Below are positions 44,101 through 54,899 of a stretch of 64,000 nucleotides of DNA, piece after piece. The position numbers and the translations under genes were made by a program. The notes beneath the pieces were generated by a model. It saw only the letters and a program-made list of their open reading frames with translations. It was not told the DNA's origin and searched no databases. Source of the DNA: Undaria pinnatifida. Its lineage: Eukaryota > Sar > Phaeophyceae > Laminariales > Alariaceae. How positions within the stretch are numbered: position 1 is the first letter of the stretch; each line of letters begins with the position of its first letter. The DNA is taken from NCBI GenBank assembly GCA_012845835.1, contig JABAKD010000027.1:62001-126000 (forward strand). The letters run 5' to 3'.

Positions 44101-47100
44101 TACCCTCATTCTCTTCTTGCGGACACAACTCCACTCGGATCTTACGGTACTGCGCTGCGACTGTAGTGTAGTGCTGTAGTGTAGAGCTGTAGTGTAATGT
44201 AGTGCTGGATATTTTTGCAAAAGCTTCGCGTGTTCTCTTTTTACTTGCTGAGCCCCCTACCTGAACTACACTCGTAGGCACTGGGATTCTACAGACTATT
44301 TGTTTTTATTGCTATTTATTGTTAACAACACCTTCGGACGCTCCTCTTTTACTTGCGGAAGCTGGACCTACTCTCGTGTGGTCGTCTGGTGCTTCGATTG
44401 TACCGCGTTTGTTTCGTAGCATTCTTTTGTAATACTCCTTTCGGCAGCTTCGGATCTTCTTTTTTCTTTTTCTGAACCGTATTTCGCATCTCATGTTTTG
44501 TTCTGATCGTTTGTTGTTTTGGTTGTTTTGTTATGTTCTGTCTTCACTGTCGACACGACATCGCTCCCGATAAATAGTCTAATATGGCGACTAACAGCCA
44601 GATGTGCAAAAAAGACTGCCATGTGTTCTGTCTGGGCGACCCTGACTGCCACTTCCACCAGTGCCTCAAGTCTGGCCTTCATCAGCTTTTGGTGTTTCAG
44701 ATGTTTTATTGCTGACTCTTACCTCGTCTTATGTTTGATTTGTTGTTTTGTCCTGATTCTTGGCGCCACTGTCGACAGCGCTATGGTGTAACATCTTCGG
44801 GAAGACTAACTGCCGGATGTGCAGCCAGGATTGCGATGCGTTTTGCCTGGGCGACCCCGACTGCCACTGCCACAAGTGCCCCGAGTCTGGTGCGACCGAG
44901 ACGTGGAGCTGTACCGTTGACGCCGACCTGGCTTGCTATGACCAGGTACGGTATATGTAATAATGGTATGTGGTGTCCTCGGTTTCAAATGCGAGTCTCA
45001 AAATGTATGGGCCGATTACCCACGGTACGTACGCCGACTTCTTTCCGACGCAGTATAGGCTGCAATGTTTTCATGTCTAGAGGTGCTAGCTACACCCGAC
45101 TATATTATCTCAGAACGCTGTATCGCTGTATCGCTGTACCGCTTCGCGTTGCGCTGCATGTTTGCCTGGATCGAGCAGCACCCATGATACCTTTCTTGGT
45201 CCACATGACGCGCTTGCTGACGCTGTTGCACCTGCTTGCGCCACCCTCCGTTTTCGTCATTTCGCGCTCTTCTGATATATCACCCCGTTGGGGTGCTTGC
45301 TACCGATGCTGTACTACTTGCCGCCATACCCGCTTTGCGTTGTTCTGCGCTATTGTACTCTGATAGATCTTCTGGTCGACGGGCCTGCTACCGCTGCCGT
45401 TCTTGTTTGCCGCCATGCCCCCGTTCTAGTTACTGCGTGCCGTTTTTGATGCATCGCCTGGTCGACGGACTTGCGCCTTTGCTACCCCTTTTGTACATGC
45501 TTGCGCCGCGCCCCGTTTTCGCTGTTTTGCGCTGTACTGATAAACCACCCGGCTGTCGTGCTTGCTACCGCTTTTGTACTTGCTCGGCGCCATATCCCCT
45601 TTGCGTTGTTTCGTGTTACCATTGTTATGGTAGATCACCAGGCAAGATTTTACCTCCCTGTTCGAGCGAGACCAGAGATTGACCTGCACACCGACTTGCC
45701 TCGACGACGGAGGGGGGTTGTGGTGCGACGCCATGGGGGTCAATGGGTGAGCTCAGCTGATCTGATTTGATCTGATCTGATCTGCCTTTGCTTGGTTTTC
45801 GTGATCATCGGTGGCGCCGCTGTCAAGTATCCCGTTGTGAGGCGCCCAATTGTATAGTTACGCCATACCCCTGGGGCCTCGAGGGGATAGCCCCAAGCAG
45901 GACAGGCGGTAGGTGTGAACCCATATTTTCCCGCCGTCAAGTATTGTGTCGTTCCATATAGCACGCTGCACGCCACCGTACGAGGTGCTGCATTGCGGGT
46001 TCTGAGGTCAATACCTTGTTGATGTGCAATCATTACGCACGAGTACACTAGGTTTTCTTAGAGTAGATGTGTGATAAATGCAACATGCGGCGAGAGTACG
46101 AGTGTTTCCCTCCTCGTCATTCGGTCCATTCTCTCACGCGCTACTGGCGCATCGTGCCCAACGTGTGCAATATACGGCGAGAATACGGGTTTGTTCCTCC
46201 TCATGACCTGGTACATTATCTCATGCGCCACTTACGCACCGTGCCCAATGTTTAATTAATATGAGGCGAAAGTACGAGTTTGTTCTTCCTCGTCACTCGG
46301 TGCTTTCTCTCACGCGCCACTCGTGCATCGTGCTAATCATGTTTCACCATACAAGGTCCCGCGTCTGTGTGGTGGACTGCGAGGGCTGCTCACTGCTGTA
46401 CTGCCCGCGCGCGACTTGAACCATGAATACTGTGGATGCTTGGAACTGCATGCTTACCTGGACATGACTAGTTATGTGCTTTCATTTTGGCAGCACCTCC
46501 TATCGGAACAGCCCTTGGATTTGTAGCAGCTCATGTTAAAAACACGCCACTTGCGCATCGCGTGAATCGTGTTCCAATCGTGTTCCACCGCACAAGGTGC
46601 CGCTTCTGTGCGGTAGACTGCGAGGAGTACTGCGCAAACAAAGACCCTGAAGAGTGTGAATGCGTACAGTGCGAGGAGGGCCTCGAGCTGCCGGACCTGC
46701 CACCCCCCTTGTCCTCGACGTCTTCCTTCACTCACACCGGAGAAGGTCGGGAGGGACCCGCGGAAACCCTATCGTGCGCTGATGAAGAAGACGGAGACGC
46801 GTTCTGCTGGGAACAGGTCAGTTGCACGAATATGTACGTGTCTCACCTCCCATGCCTATATCCCAGTATTCGTGCTTTCGGTACAGCAGGAATGTCTCGT
46901 CCAGCACCTAGCTATGGTTGTTCGATCGTACCTCGATAAGGTGCGCGACATGTCAGTATGCGACACTGCTTTACTGCCGTACCCTGTGTATCGCGTCATT
47001 TATGCTCTACTAGTGTGATATATTGTAATACTTGTTACTGGTATGCTGCACCCCTGCATGGACGACTTACATAGGTGCCAGAAGGGGCTCATGCGGGTTT

Positions 47101-48165
47101 CGCGGCGGAAGGTGTGGGCATGGAGTGCCATTCAGAATGCCTTACGGGAGAAGTTTGGCCGGTGTGGTGCTTCGCCCAAAAGGTGAGAGATTTCACAGAA
47201 AACAGTTCTAGAACGAGTAAAGTGTGAATTTTGGTTTGCGCTAAACCCTGATGACTAGCTGCTATCAGTACGTGATCTTGGTAACAGAACGAACTACAGC
47301 AGGCTTGTGTCAATCTCTGATGACTGAATACCATTCATGGGATTTTGTTGAGTTGCTTTCCCGCTGTGCTAGTGCTGGCTGTTCCTAGCCGAAGTGGCAC
47401 ACGTAAAAAACAAACCGCTCAAGCCGTTGCCCACAATTGTAGTAATCTGGGAGGAGATTTAAGAACCATTGGGTTATTGATATGAAACCGCAACAATCCT
47501 TGCATTTCCGTCCAGAGTGGTACCGTACAGTGGAAGTCCCTCTATAGTGCCGGTTGAGTAGTGCCGATTGACCGCTATAGTGCCGGTACAATCGCTTGGC
47601 ACAGATGGAAACGACCAGTTAGTAGTAATTGCTGTGTGCAGAGTAGTGCCGGTTGCCGACAGTGCCGGTATTTCCCTCTATAGTGCACATACCGGCACAA
47701 TACAGGGACTACCGCCGTACTACGGAAGGATCGTGGGCTATCACCCCCACGGACATGGTACAATACTGTTCAAAAACATGTGCAGTAATGCGCTTTCATG
47801 TTTATACTGGACAGCTGTGCGACTGTTGTATGCACCCGAGCGCGTGAATCGTCTCCGTTGACGTGCGTAATACACTGTGTGCTTTGCTGACGACCGCCAT
47901 TGCTCAGGACCCTTGCTTTGCTTAGCAGGCATACAATCGGTAGGACCCACAACTCACAACCTACAACTTTGAAATATTATTGTCACAGAAATTAACCGCC
48001 GGCAACCACGCGCATTCTACTCCCGTTGTGTGTGCTTTTTTTCCTTCTCTGGCTTCACAGACGATCGGTTGCCGATACTGCATGGAGAGCTGCGACGCTT
48101 CTTGTGGCGAGGGTGTTTCGGAGTGCGAGTCGTGCTACACTTGCGGAGGGGAAATCGCCCAATGA
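40995..48165 (+). CDS. Multi-exon gene: uncharacterised secreted or anchored protein with Cys-rich C-terminal modules
   Basis: Proposed exons: 40995-41163 (uncertain), 41559-41809, 42232-42426, 42764-43301, 44779-44950, 46597-46816, 47075-47182, 48061-48165. Reading phase is kept at every junction, giving about 585 residues. The N-terminus is hydrophobic. The middle (exons 2-4) has no family I know, with a Gly-rich low-complexity part. The C-terminal third has modules of the form C-x2-C-x3-C-x3-C-x4-6-C-x1-2-C, ending in ESCYTCGGEIAQ-stop. Many disulfides suggest an extracellular or wall location. Weak points: exon 1, and the donors at 43302 (43304 is a better match but gives the wrong phase) and 44951 (44946 likewise). 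Alternative splicing that skips exon 6 is possible. Confidence 0.7.
41559..41809 (+). CDS. Exon 2 of the Cys-rich gene
   Basis: Acceptor TTTGCTGTCTTCTCCGTAG, donor CTG|GTGAGT. Encodes VVSFDLPPDLAGVRLSS, then a small residue-rich part ending HKPREPSWAL. No known domain. Confidence 0.7.
42232..42426 (+). CDS. Exon 3 of the Cys-rich gene
   Basis: 195 bp, phase 0 at both ends. Acceptor TTCCTCGAGTTACAG, donor GAT|GTGAGC. Encodes GLHYSIDTRVVEIGSG, VLQVQLLYSEEGK and LHPGGKEIKLD. Alternating hydrophobic pattern suggests beta strands. Confidence 0.75.
42764..43301 (+). CDS. Exon 4 of the Cys-rich gene
   Basis: Acceptor CCCTCAAAACAG. 179 residues: VMFCSPEPDHWGHNA, a helix-like QGLQLYRDELSVVDWVFGVHN, an Arg- and Ser-rich linker, a Gly run (GGGGRGGGGGG), and then the first Cys cluster (CDPYHEGDDWC, MYCSRECSNRG). 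Donor choice: 43302 keeps phase with exon 5, although GTGAGA at 43304 is the better motif. Confidence 0.75.
43941..44054. repeat. 9-bp tandem repeat (GTGTGCTGT)n in intron 4
   Basis: Twelve near-perfect units. Frames that read VCAVCAVCA or CVCCVCCVC are artefacts, not Cys-rich modules. Confidence 0.95.
44530..44676 (+). pseudogene. Dead duplicate of exon 5
   Basis: 44584-44674 is a clear copy of 44809-44900: both encode MCxxDCxxFCLGDPDCHxHxC. The upstream intron is duplicated too (TCACTGTCGACAC versus CCACTGTCGACAG), but here the acceptor AG has become AC, and a TAG stop lies at 44577-44579, in the same frame as the coding part. The last part of exon 5 is missing. Confidence 0.8.
44779..44950 (+). 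CDS. Exon 5 of the Cys-rich gene: first full module
   Basis: Acceptor CCACTGTCGACAG. Encodes NCRMCSQDCDAFCLGDPD, CHCHKCPES and then CTVDADLACYDQ. The donor GTACGG at 44946 is the textbook choice, but GTATAT at 44951 keeps phase with exon 6 (adding V and two bases). Confidence 0.75.
45235..45640. repeat. Diverged tandem repeat in intron 5
   Basis: About five units of 75-100 bp, each with CTTGCTACCG or CCTGCTACCG, CTGCTTGCGCC or TTGCCGCCAT, and CGTTTTTG or TTGCGTTGTT. Confidence 0.65.
46066..46337. repeat. Tandem repeat of about 88-92 bp in intron 5
   Basis: Three units: 46071-46162, 46163-46249, 46250-46337. Common words are CGGCGAGA.TACG.GTTT, CCTCCTC and CTCACGCG.CACT.G.GCATCGTGC. A partial fourth unit precedes exon 6 (46537-46580). 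Confidence 0.8.
46331..46402 (+). pseudogene. Dead duplicate of the exon 6 start
   Basis: ATCGTG..AATC.TGTTTCACCATACAAG followed by GTCCCGCGTCTGTGTGGTGG parallels exon 6 (46575-46640). The match fades after about 50 coding bases and has no matching donor. Confidence 0.7.
46597..46816 (+). CDS. Exon 6 of the Cys-rich gene: second module with acidic/Pro linker
   Basis: Acceptor TTCCACCGCACAAG, donor GAACAG|GTCAGT. Encodes CRFCAVDCEEYCANKD, ECECVQCEEG, a Pro/Ser/Thr linker (PDLPPPLSSTSS), then CADEEDGDAFCWEQ. It ends like exon 5 (ACYDQ / FCWEQ), which shows the exons arose from one another. Confidence 0.75.
47075..47182 (+). CDS. Exon 7 of the Cys-rich gene
   Basis: 108 bp, phase 0 at both ends. 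Acceptor ACTTACATAG, donor AAG|GTGAGA. Encodes VPEGAHAGFAAEGVG, then MECHSECLTGE and ending VWCFAQK. A half module with three to four Cys. Confidence 0.7.
47528..47717. mobile_element. pogo/Tc1-mariner-like MITE, copy 2 (in intron 7)
   Basis: 190 bp with TA on both sides. The left end starts CAGTGGAAGTCCCTCTATAG. The right end, inverted, reads CGGCGGTAGTCCCTGTATTG. Both go on with TGCCGG. No coding capacity. Confidence 0.75.
48061..48165 (+). CDS. Last exon (8) of the Cys-rich gene
   Basis: Acceptor TTCTCTGGCTTCACAG. Encodes 34 residues: TIGCRYCMESCDASCGEG, SECESCYTCGG and EIAQ, then TGA. Seven or eight Cys in the module spacing. Confidence 0.8.
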   Translation, partial: TIGCRYCMESCDASCGEGVSECESCYTCGGEIAQ

Positions 48166-48227
48166 TCCCGCCCTGCATCGCCCCCACTGGCGGTGGAGTG
48201 GTGGAGGGAAGAAAAAATTCACACATG

Positions 48228-48270
48228 GGGCAGATCACGATCTAGATAATCTAGACCATGTATCTGCCCG
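48228..48270 (+). other. Double palindrome 60 bp after the stop codon
   Basis: GGGCAGAT ... ATCTGCCC encloses TCTAGA ... TCTAGA. It could form a stem in the 3' untranslated region. Function not known. Confidence 0.5.
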
Positions 48271-51200
48271 GTATGGTATGTGTTGCAAGACCTAGGTCAT
48301 ATATATACGTCGTTGCGGTACGTTGCGCAAGACTTGTGTGGTACAGACTCAACCATGCTACAGTAGATCGTTCTGATCGTTCGATTCTCACCCAGCAACA
48401 TGATCTACAGAACATGCAGGCCTGATCTGTCCTGTGCGTCAAATGTTTCGAGGCTATTTGTCCTCTCTCGAACCCCTCCTGTGCAGAGTGAGACCACTCC
48501 TGTTGAGGGTGTACTTTCCCTGTAACCATGCTGGTGTTGTTACGGGTGCAGGGGTCGACTTTTTCGCAGTGGATACCCCGACTTAAAAAGAAGAAACCGA
48601 GATAAGACCAAGACCAATCGTCACTTGCGAGCGGTCAAATCGGCCTGTCCCGCCGTACTGAAGCCATACATTGCCCACTACGGACAAGGGCGTTGTGCAG
48701 TTCGAGCGTCTATTTCGGCTTGTCACATGGTTCTCTTAAATCAGAGTGCCCGCTGTATCTGTACTAATGGCAATGGTGTTCAGACAGGTACTTATGCAGG
48801 CATGGCTAGTCCACCACGATTTTGAAATATTACATAATGATGTTTTAATTAGTCGGACGGGTGGTTGGCAGTGATTGAACCGGATATTTTCCTTTTTTTG
48901 TTTGTGGTGGCTGGGGTTTCTGTTGGGGAGAGGCAGTGTTTTTTTTTCACTGCGGAGCGGTGATTTGTGAGCTGTGAGCTATCACCGAACCGATTGTAGC
49001 TAATTATAGCGGCAAGCAAGACCCGGGTAGACATTGAGGTGTAGCTGGTTTTGCATGTATTCGAGCATTTTGTCGTAGTCATTTTTTTTTTGTATTTGGA
49101 AGATTAGCATGGGTATATACGCCCTTTCGGCTTTCAGCTTTTCTTTTCCGGCTGATCACCTCGCTCCCGCACTTTCGATTTTTGCGGCACAAGGAGTTAT
49201 GACATTGATTTTATTTACGGCTCTGTAGCAGAGTACTGCCTTGTAGCAGAGTACCGTTTTGTAACAGAGCAACGTGGCTTCGCGACGAGTAGCTTTACCG
49301 ACACGGTTCGTTTATTTTTTGGAGACGGTGTTGTTAGTTTGATGTGTGACTCGAGTCACTGTCACTGTGTGACTGCGCGAGTCTTGCAAGAGGATGGATT
49401 GTCGCGAAGTCAGGCCAGCCTGTCAAGGTGTCTGTGCTAGTATAGGACTGTGGAGGTGATAGAGCTACCGCCGAAGCTGATAGAGTCGCGGCTGCCACCG
49501 CACCTATAGTGTCAACCTCTGAGAAATGGCGACGGCAAACCTTGTTAACCCTTTCGAGCTCCATGCACCTTAAGCTTAAGCTTAAGCTTAAGCTTGAGCA
49601 ATAACTCTTTTCCTGGCTTTTCGTCACAACCTCCTTGGGATTTGTGTGAGATTCGCTATCGATTGTTGCAAGGCTTAATGCTGGAATTTGCTTGAGATTT
49701 GCTTTCCAGTAGATACAAGGTAAATGAATAAAGCTGTGTCCATTAGGGGGGGGGTAGCATTTGACGCTCGAGCTTCCCTTTCAAAGAGGTTGGTAAGCCG
49801 TCATCAAAGCCGATACGGCGGGCGCAATATTTCTTCGTGCTGTATACTCGTGTGCGTTTGGGGAGTACCGCTGGCGCTCGAGCTAGCTCTGTAGACTAGA
49901 ATCCAGTGCCCGCAGTAACGCTGGGCATTGCTACTGATGTCTGCTGCTCTTGTAGAGCTCGATGATGCAGCATACCAGGGTAAAAGTTTCTTCGCAGAGT
50001 CGAGGCGAGAAATGTTGTTCTTGTAGAGTTCGGTGATGCGGCATATGTGTGTGGTCGTGAAGGCAAGGCGAAAAATATATTATGCTGAGACGGGTTTCGG
50101 CAGGTTCGTCTTTCCGGACTGACTGCCTGTAGAATAGCTTATACAGTTGACGTATCATTACTGCGCGCGTGGTATGATACCGGTGTCGTGTTTATTTTAT
50201 TGCCAACATTGCGTAGGCGATCATCGGTATGTGTGTGCAGCGCTGTACTTTGGGATGATACTACATTATTTTTTGGGAGTTTGTTTTATTCGAGGAGGAG
50301 TATCACTGCATCGTTCACGTGGAGCAGCTCTTCTTCAGTAATGGCATTTGGCGGTGGTGACATGACGTGACATGCCATGTACTAGGGATAGGGTCCTTCA
50401 CTGTAGTTGTGGAGATTTTCGATAACCTCCTTTTTTACGATAGTATTTTGCTTTTGCTGCGACAGCGGTTGTGAGCAATTGACGTAACGCGCATTTCAGC
50501 ATGCTTTGTGACGCTAGATGCTACGCGTATTTTAGCACACTCTTGTGATGGTACATATATATACAATACTATATCGTGTTGTTTATTGTGTGATGATGGG
50601 CTGAAATTGGGGCGGGCAAGCAGTTATACACGATTTTGGCAGCTCGCACTACGAGGGAGGAGGGCGGGAGGGGACGGGGGAGAGGTGTTTTGTTTGATGA
50701 CGGAAACCTCAACCATGATGTCGGTTAAGGCCCCTAGAGTTGAGAAAGGGTCTTTGATTTATTGGGCAACCACACTACTTGTGGTTGGTTGGCCTCAGGG
50801 GGGGGGGGCGATCGTTTTTGTTCTTAACTCACCCGACTAGTGGCGTGTGCTCAGTGGGTGCCCATAAAATTGAGAAGGGGGTGTTAATTTGGTGGGAAAA
50901 CCCACCAGGTGTGTTTGCTTGGCCTCACGGGACTGGCAATCGTTTTATTTATTGAGCACATCAACCCGCTAGATTGGTGTTGTGTGGTCTCTTTGGTCCA
51001 TGGAGTTGAGAACGGGGCGTTGATTTGTGGGCAGCACCCTAGGTATGAGTGGTTGGTTTCAACCTGCTCAAGACTGTTGCAAAGTTTATGGCGTCATTGC
51101 AAATGTTTTCTCGAGGGATATTTGCGGCTTATCACTGCGTGTTGTCAACCAGCTCGAGGAAAAATTGTTTGTATGCTGCGTGAAGTGCGTCAACAATGGG

Positions 51201-52140
51201 TTTGGACGATTTATAGCATATCCGCCGACCGTTCACTTGTGTACACTTTGTTGGTCTGTCAGCAACGTGCACGCCATTCATAATTTTGATCATTTTGGTG
51301 CCATCGCTGTACAATCGTAGTTGAGAATACAAGCTGAAGAAGGCTTTGTTAAAGCGCTACGCGTGTGACACAAGACATGATACGCAAGCCACAAAGGTGA
51401 CGCCAGAAATATTTCGTAACCAAGGTGGAGCAAAATACTCTTCGCAAACTACGACCTCGCGAATCCTGGGCGACGTTAAGCTCCATGTTATTTTCGCGGC
51501 GTGGTTCTTCTCACGGCAAACACCATTATTACACAGGCACTATTACAGTGCAAATGACAGCTCACCAGGCGATACTTCTCCTTGTGTTGCACGCCTTAGA
51601 AATGTTGCAGTCGCGTGCTGATGCAGTTTTCCAGTGTGCGTACCTTTTGTTGTGCACGGTGGGACGATCAGTCCAGACGAAGGAGCCAATGCTTGAAAGG
51701 CCAATGACCTCCCAAGGGCCCAGTGGGAGAACGTGTCGCAGCAAAATGGCTTGATATGGCACAGCAGGACGGGCTACTTCGTAAACGGGCAGGGGGTGCA
51801 TCCGCAGTGCAGCTATTATAGGTAATGCAACTACAGTACGGCTGGTTGCATTTTGTACCGCCAATACTCCAGCTATGCAAAACATTGCCGGACAGCTATT
51901 ATACCTGTTGAGTATACAATTAGATCAGTTCCGCTCCTACCTGCTGCCGTCCTGTTGTGCACTGTTGTTACTCTTCTGCTGGCGAGTCCTGCTACTTCGG
52001 ACTTCGTCCGGCTTAGAATTTACGCAGACCGTTCGCGGGCATGACAGCGATCGATACACCCGTCGCGGTATGATCGCGTCAATCTCTAGGGATAAGTTGA
52101 GGACTTGAGAGGTTGCCTGAGGAAAACAAACGCGCCAAGC
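48271..52140. other. Gene-poor interval beyond the Cys-rich gene
   Basis: No gene recognised. It holds diverged tandem units: (a) CTTAAG/CTTAAGCTT at 49568-49592; (b) TTGTAGAG.TCG.TGATGC units at 49935-50080; (c) three units of about 125 bp at 50730-50835, 50860-50955 and 50995-51075 (GTTGAGAA.GGG..TTGATTT..GGGCA.CACAC). Overlapping frames at 51350-52000 occur on both strands with no family match. Confidence 0.4.
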
Positions 52141-53865
52141 GAAACATTTCAAGGTCATATTGGGTAGGGTACTCTACCCAAGTACCCGCGGGTATTTACC
52201 CTACCCAGGTTTGGTACTACTCGCGTACTCGTACCCAAATCCCGGGTAAGTTTTGTACAACTCTCGGTACCCTACCCAAATCCCGGGTAGGTTGGGTACT
52301 ACTCTCGCCGTCCCCTACCCAAAGTCGCGGGTAGGATTGGTAATACTCTGGGTACTCTACCCAAACTATCCGTAGGTATTCGGGTATCTACCCGGTACCC
52401 GCGGGTAAGTTTTGTACTACTCTCCTACCCGTACCCAAATCCCGGGTAAGTTTGGTACTACTCTCGTTACCCTACCCAAATCTCGTGTAAGTTGGGTACT
52501 ACCGGTATTCTCCGTACCCTACCCACAGTCGCGGGTACATTGGGTACTACTCTCGGTACTCTACTCTACCCCACCTCAGGTATGTGCCCGGGTATCTACC
52601 CGACCTCAGGTAGATACCCTGGCATCTACCCGAGACCTGGGTATCTACCCGGTACCCGGCGAAATGGAGTACTGGTGACGTCATATTGCGTGCGCGGGGC
52701 ATTTCTGCCGGCCTTTTCTTCTGCAGCCTACGATGTAGTACGCGGGTATACTCTCTGCTCTACCCACTACCCAGAGTTCCCGAGAAGCGCGGCCAGGAGG
52801 GGTGGGGCAGTCATGAGCCACGCAGATTCTGGTAGTTCAGCCGCATCTACCGATGATGCAGGTGCATCCTCTTCGCAAGATGCGGCAGGACAACAGGCAG
52901 AGGTGATCGAAGTCGAGACGAGACGGAGGAAGGAGGGGCCTCGAATAAGGCTAAGGCTGTATGTGTCGTCGAGCCCGCTAAGATCTTCGACGTGAGGACT
53001 GGAGCGGAGTTCGCCGTGCCGCAGGCTGTGATCGACGCCACCTAGTCGTTCAGGTACCGGATGATTTTCAGCAGGAAGGGGCCCGTGAGGACTCCTTCAT
53101 GTACAGCCTGGGAAAGTACGTGAAACCGAAGCCAAGTTATCTCAACTCTCAACAAGGACGGCAGCAAGAATACGACAGCCGAATTCCACTGCCAAGCCAG
53201 CGCCGAGTGCCGAAAAAGCAAGAAAATGATATCGTGCGCAAATGGAACACCGTTGCGGGGGTCTAGCCAGGAACGGGGGAAGGGATACCGAAAATCTCAA
53301 AGACTACATTGATTTATGTACTTTTCGTACCTTGGTACAGAATACGCGAGGACAGGTAGAGCATCCAACTACTCGCAGGCAATCCTCGCGTACCCCAGGG
53401 CGGGTACTCTACCCGAGTACCCGCGGGTAGGTTGGGTGCCACTCTCGTACCCCTACCCAGATCGGGGGTAGGTTTTGTGCGACTCTCGGTACCCTACCCA
53501 AATCCCGCGGGTAGGTTGGGTGCTACTCTCGTACCCGCACTCAAAATCGCGGGTAGCTTTGGTACTAATCTCCGTACTCTACCCGAATTACCCGGAGGTA
53601 CTAGGGTATCTACCCAGTACCCGCGGGTAGGTTTGGTACTACTCTCGCACCCGTACCCAGATCCCGGGTAAGTTTTGTACTACTCTCGGTACCCTACCCA
53701 AATCCCGGGTAGGTTGGGTACTACTCTCGTGCCCGTACCAGGTATCGCGGGCAGGTTTGGTACTACTCTCGTACCCGTACCCAGATCCCGGGTTGGTCGG
53801 GTACTACTCTCGGTACCCTACCTAAACTACCCGTACCCTACCCAACACGACCTAGAAATTTTTTC
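52141..53865. mobile_element. hAT-like element 3 (GGGTAC words)
   Basis: About 1.7 kb. The ends are inverted copies over about 30 bp: the left reads ATTTCAAGGTCATATTGGG, and the right, inverted, reads ATTTCTAGGTCGTGTTGGG. Both continue TAGGGTAC. Subterminal arrays (52170-52660 and 53395-53850) consist of 35-50 bp units: GGTACTACTCTCG, TACCCTACCCAAAT and CCCGGGTAGGTTGGG. The centre (52810-53300) carries a decayed transposase start. No target duplication was found, so the outer limit is uncertain by some bases. The design matches elements 1 and 2. Confidence 0.7.
52813..53290 (+). pseudogene. Decayed transposase N-terminus with BED-finger-like motif in hAT-like element 3
   Basis: Opens at ATG 52813 (MSHADSGSSAASTDDAG, Ser/Ala-rich), then AEVIEVETRRRKEG. 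After a frameshift near 52950 it runs PAKIFDVRTGAEFAVPQAV, then SFRYRMIFSRKG. After further shifts comes LNKDGSKNTTAEFHCQA, CRKSKKMISCANG. The C-x5-C spacing and the basic stretch after it resemble a BED zinc finger, which sits near the N-terminus of many hAT transposases. The histidines of the finger and the catalytic part are absent. At least three frameshifts or stops. Confidence 0.45.
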
Positions 53866-54899
53866 ATCGGGCAGACAATACGAAAAAATAGAATCATGGT
53901 AACATCACATTTCAGAGACCCCGGTTGAAGCAATATATTTACAGGGAATATCGAAAGCGTGGCTCTGGTTATAATCCCCACGACGATAACAGCAAAACAC
54001 CCAATTCATCAGCAGCCTTGAGTCGTGAGTATGTGGAGAAGCGGATCGCCACACGCGGGGACGGAGAACAACGTGCCGGCGGGTCTCGAGGGGTCGGACA
54101 GCCGACATGCTTTCAAGAGGGGAAAACCGTGACGTTTTTTAGTCATTCAGCTACAGCCACGGGAAAGCAAGGTATGCACGCAGCAACCTGCTTTGAGTAG
54201 TTGCCACAGATATGGTAAAACTGTTGTATAATTCGTTGTCGCAGATATTTTATTAGTCAAGTTGAACGGATCATGTATAATATATACCAAGATGAGGCCC
54301 GAATACTACTGGGAGCCGACACCTCGTTTGCACAATGGGCTCAATAATGGGCCAAGGAACCAAGATACACAATACAGCATATAGCAGCGTAAGAAACCAA
54401 GAGCACATGACATCCAACCACAAAACGTCAAAAGCCAAAACGAAACCACAAAGTCAGCCTGATTACCCAACACACTACACAAAATTGTGCTCGGATTAGT
54501 TACCCCAGAGGTCTACAATGTTATCAATACAATGCTATGCTGTGAACCGTGCGGTAAACAAACCAAGCCCAAAAACATTCACTCCAAGCCACCGTTGGGG
54601 GAATAGGGTACATTCCCCATCAACACGTCGAGTCATACAAAACTTTTTCGGGCGAAGACAAGCAACAGACGAGGATTCGGGGTGCAAACCATCAATAACT
54701 GCTCGGAACAGCAAAGAGGGACAGAGCAGGATGTACAGCTTCAATGAAAAACGAAACATGACCGCCGAAAACCGTACCACGTTCTAAATCGTCACGCTTA
54801 AACTCAACGATAGGTGCAATTTATAGCTCCATGCCTAGTCTAGTCCCCCAGCCCAGAGCTCCGGCGAGCTAAACGAACGTCACGAGGTGCTCCCCCGAC
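53866..54899. other. Gene-free stretch
   Basis: Only short frames (53925-54200, 54518-54787) with no family match. Confidence 0.35.

Noticed and set aside
43877-44171. VCAVCA / CVCCVC Cys-rich frames
   Set aside because: Produced by the 9-bp GTGTGCTGT tandem repeat in intron 4. Not related to the real Cys modules.
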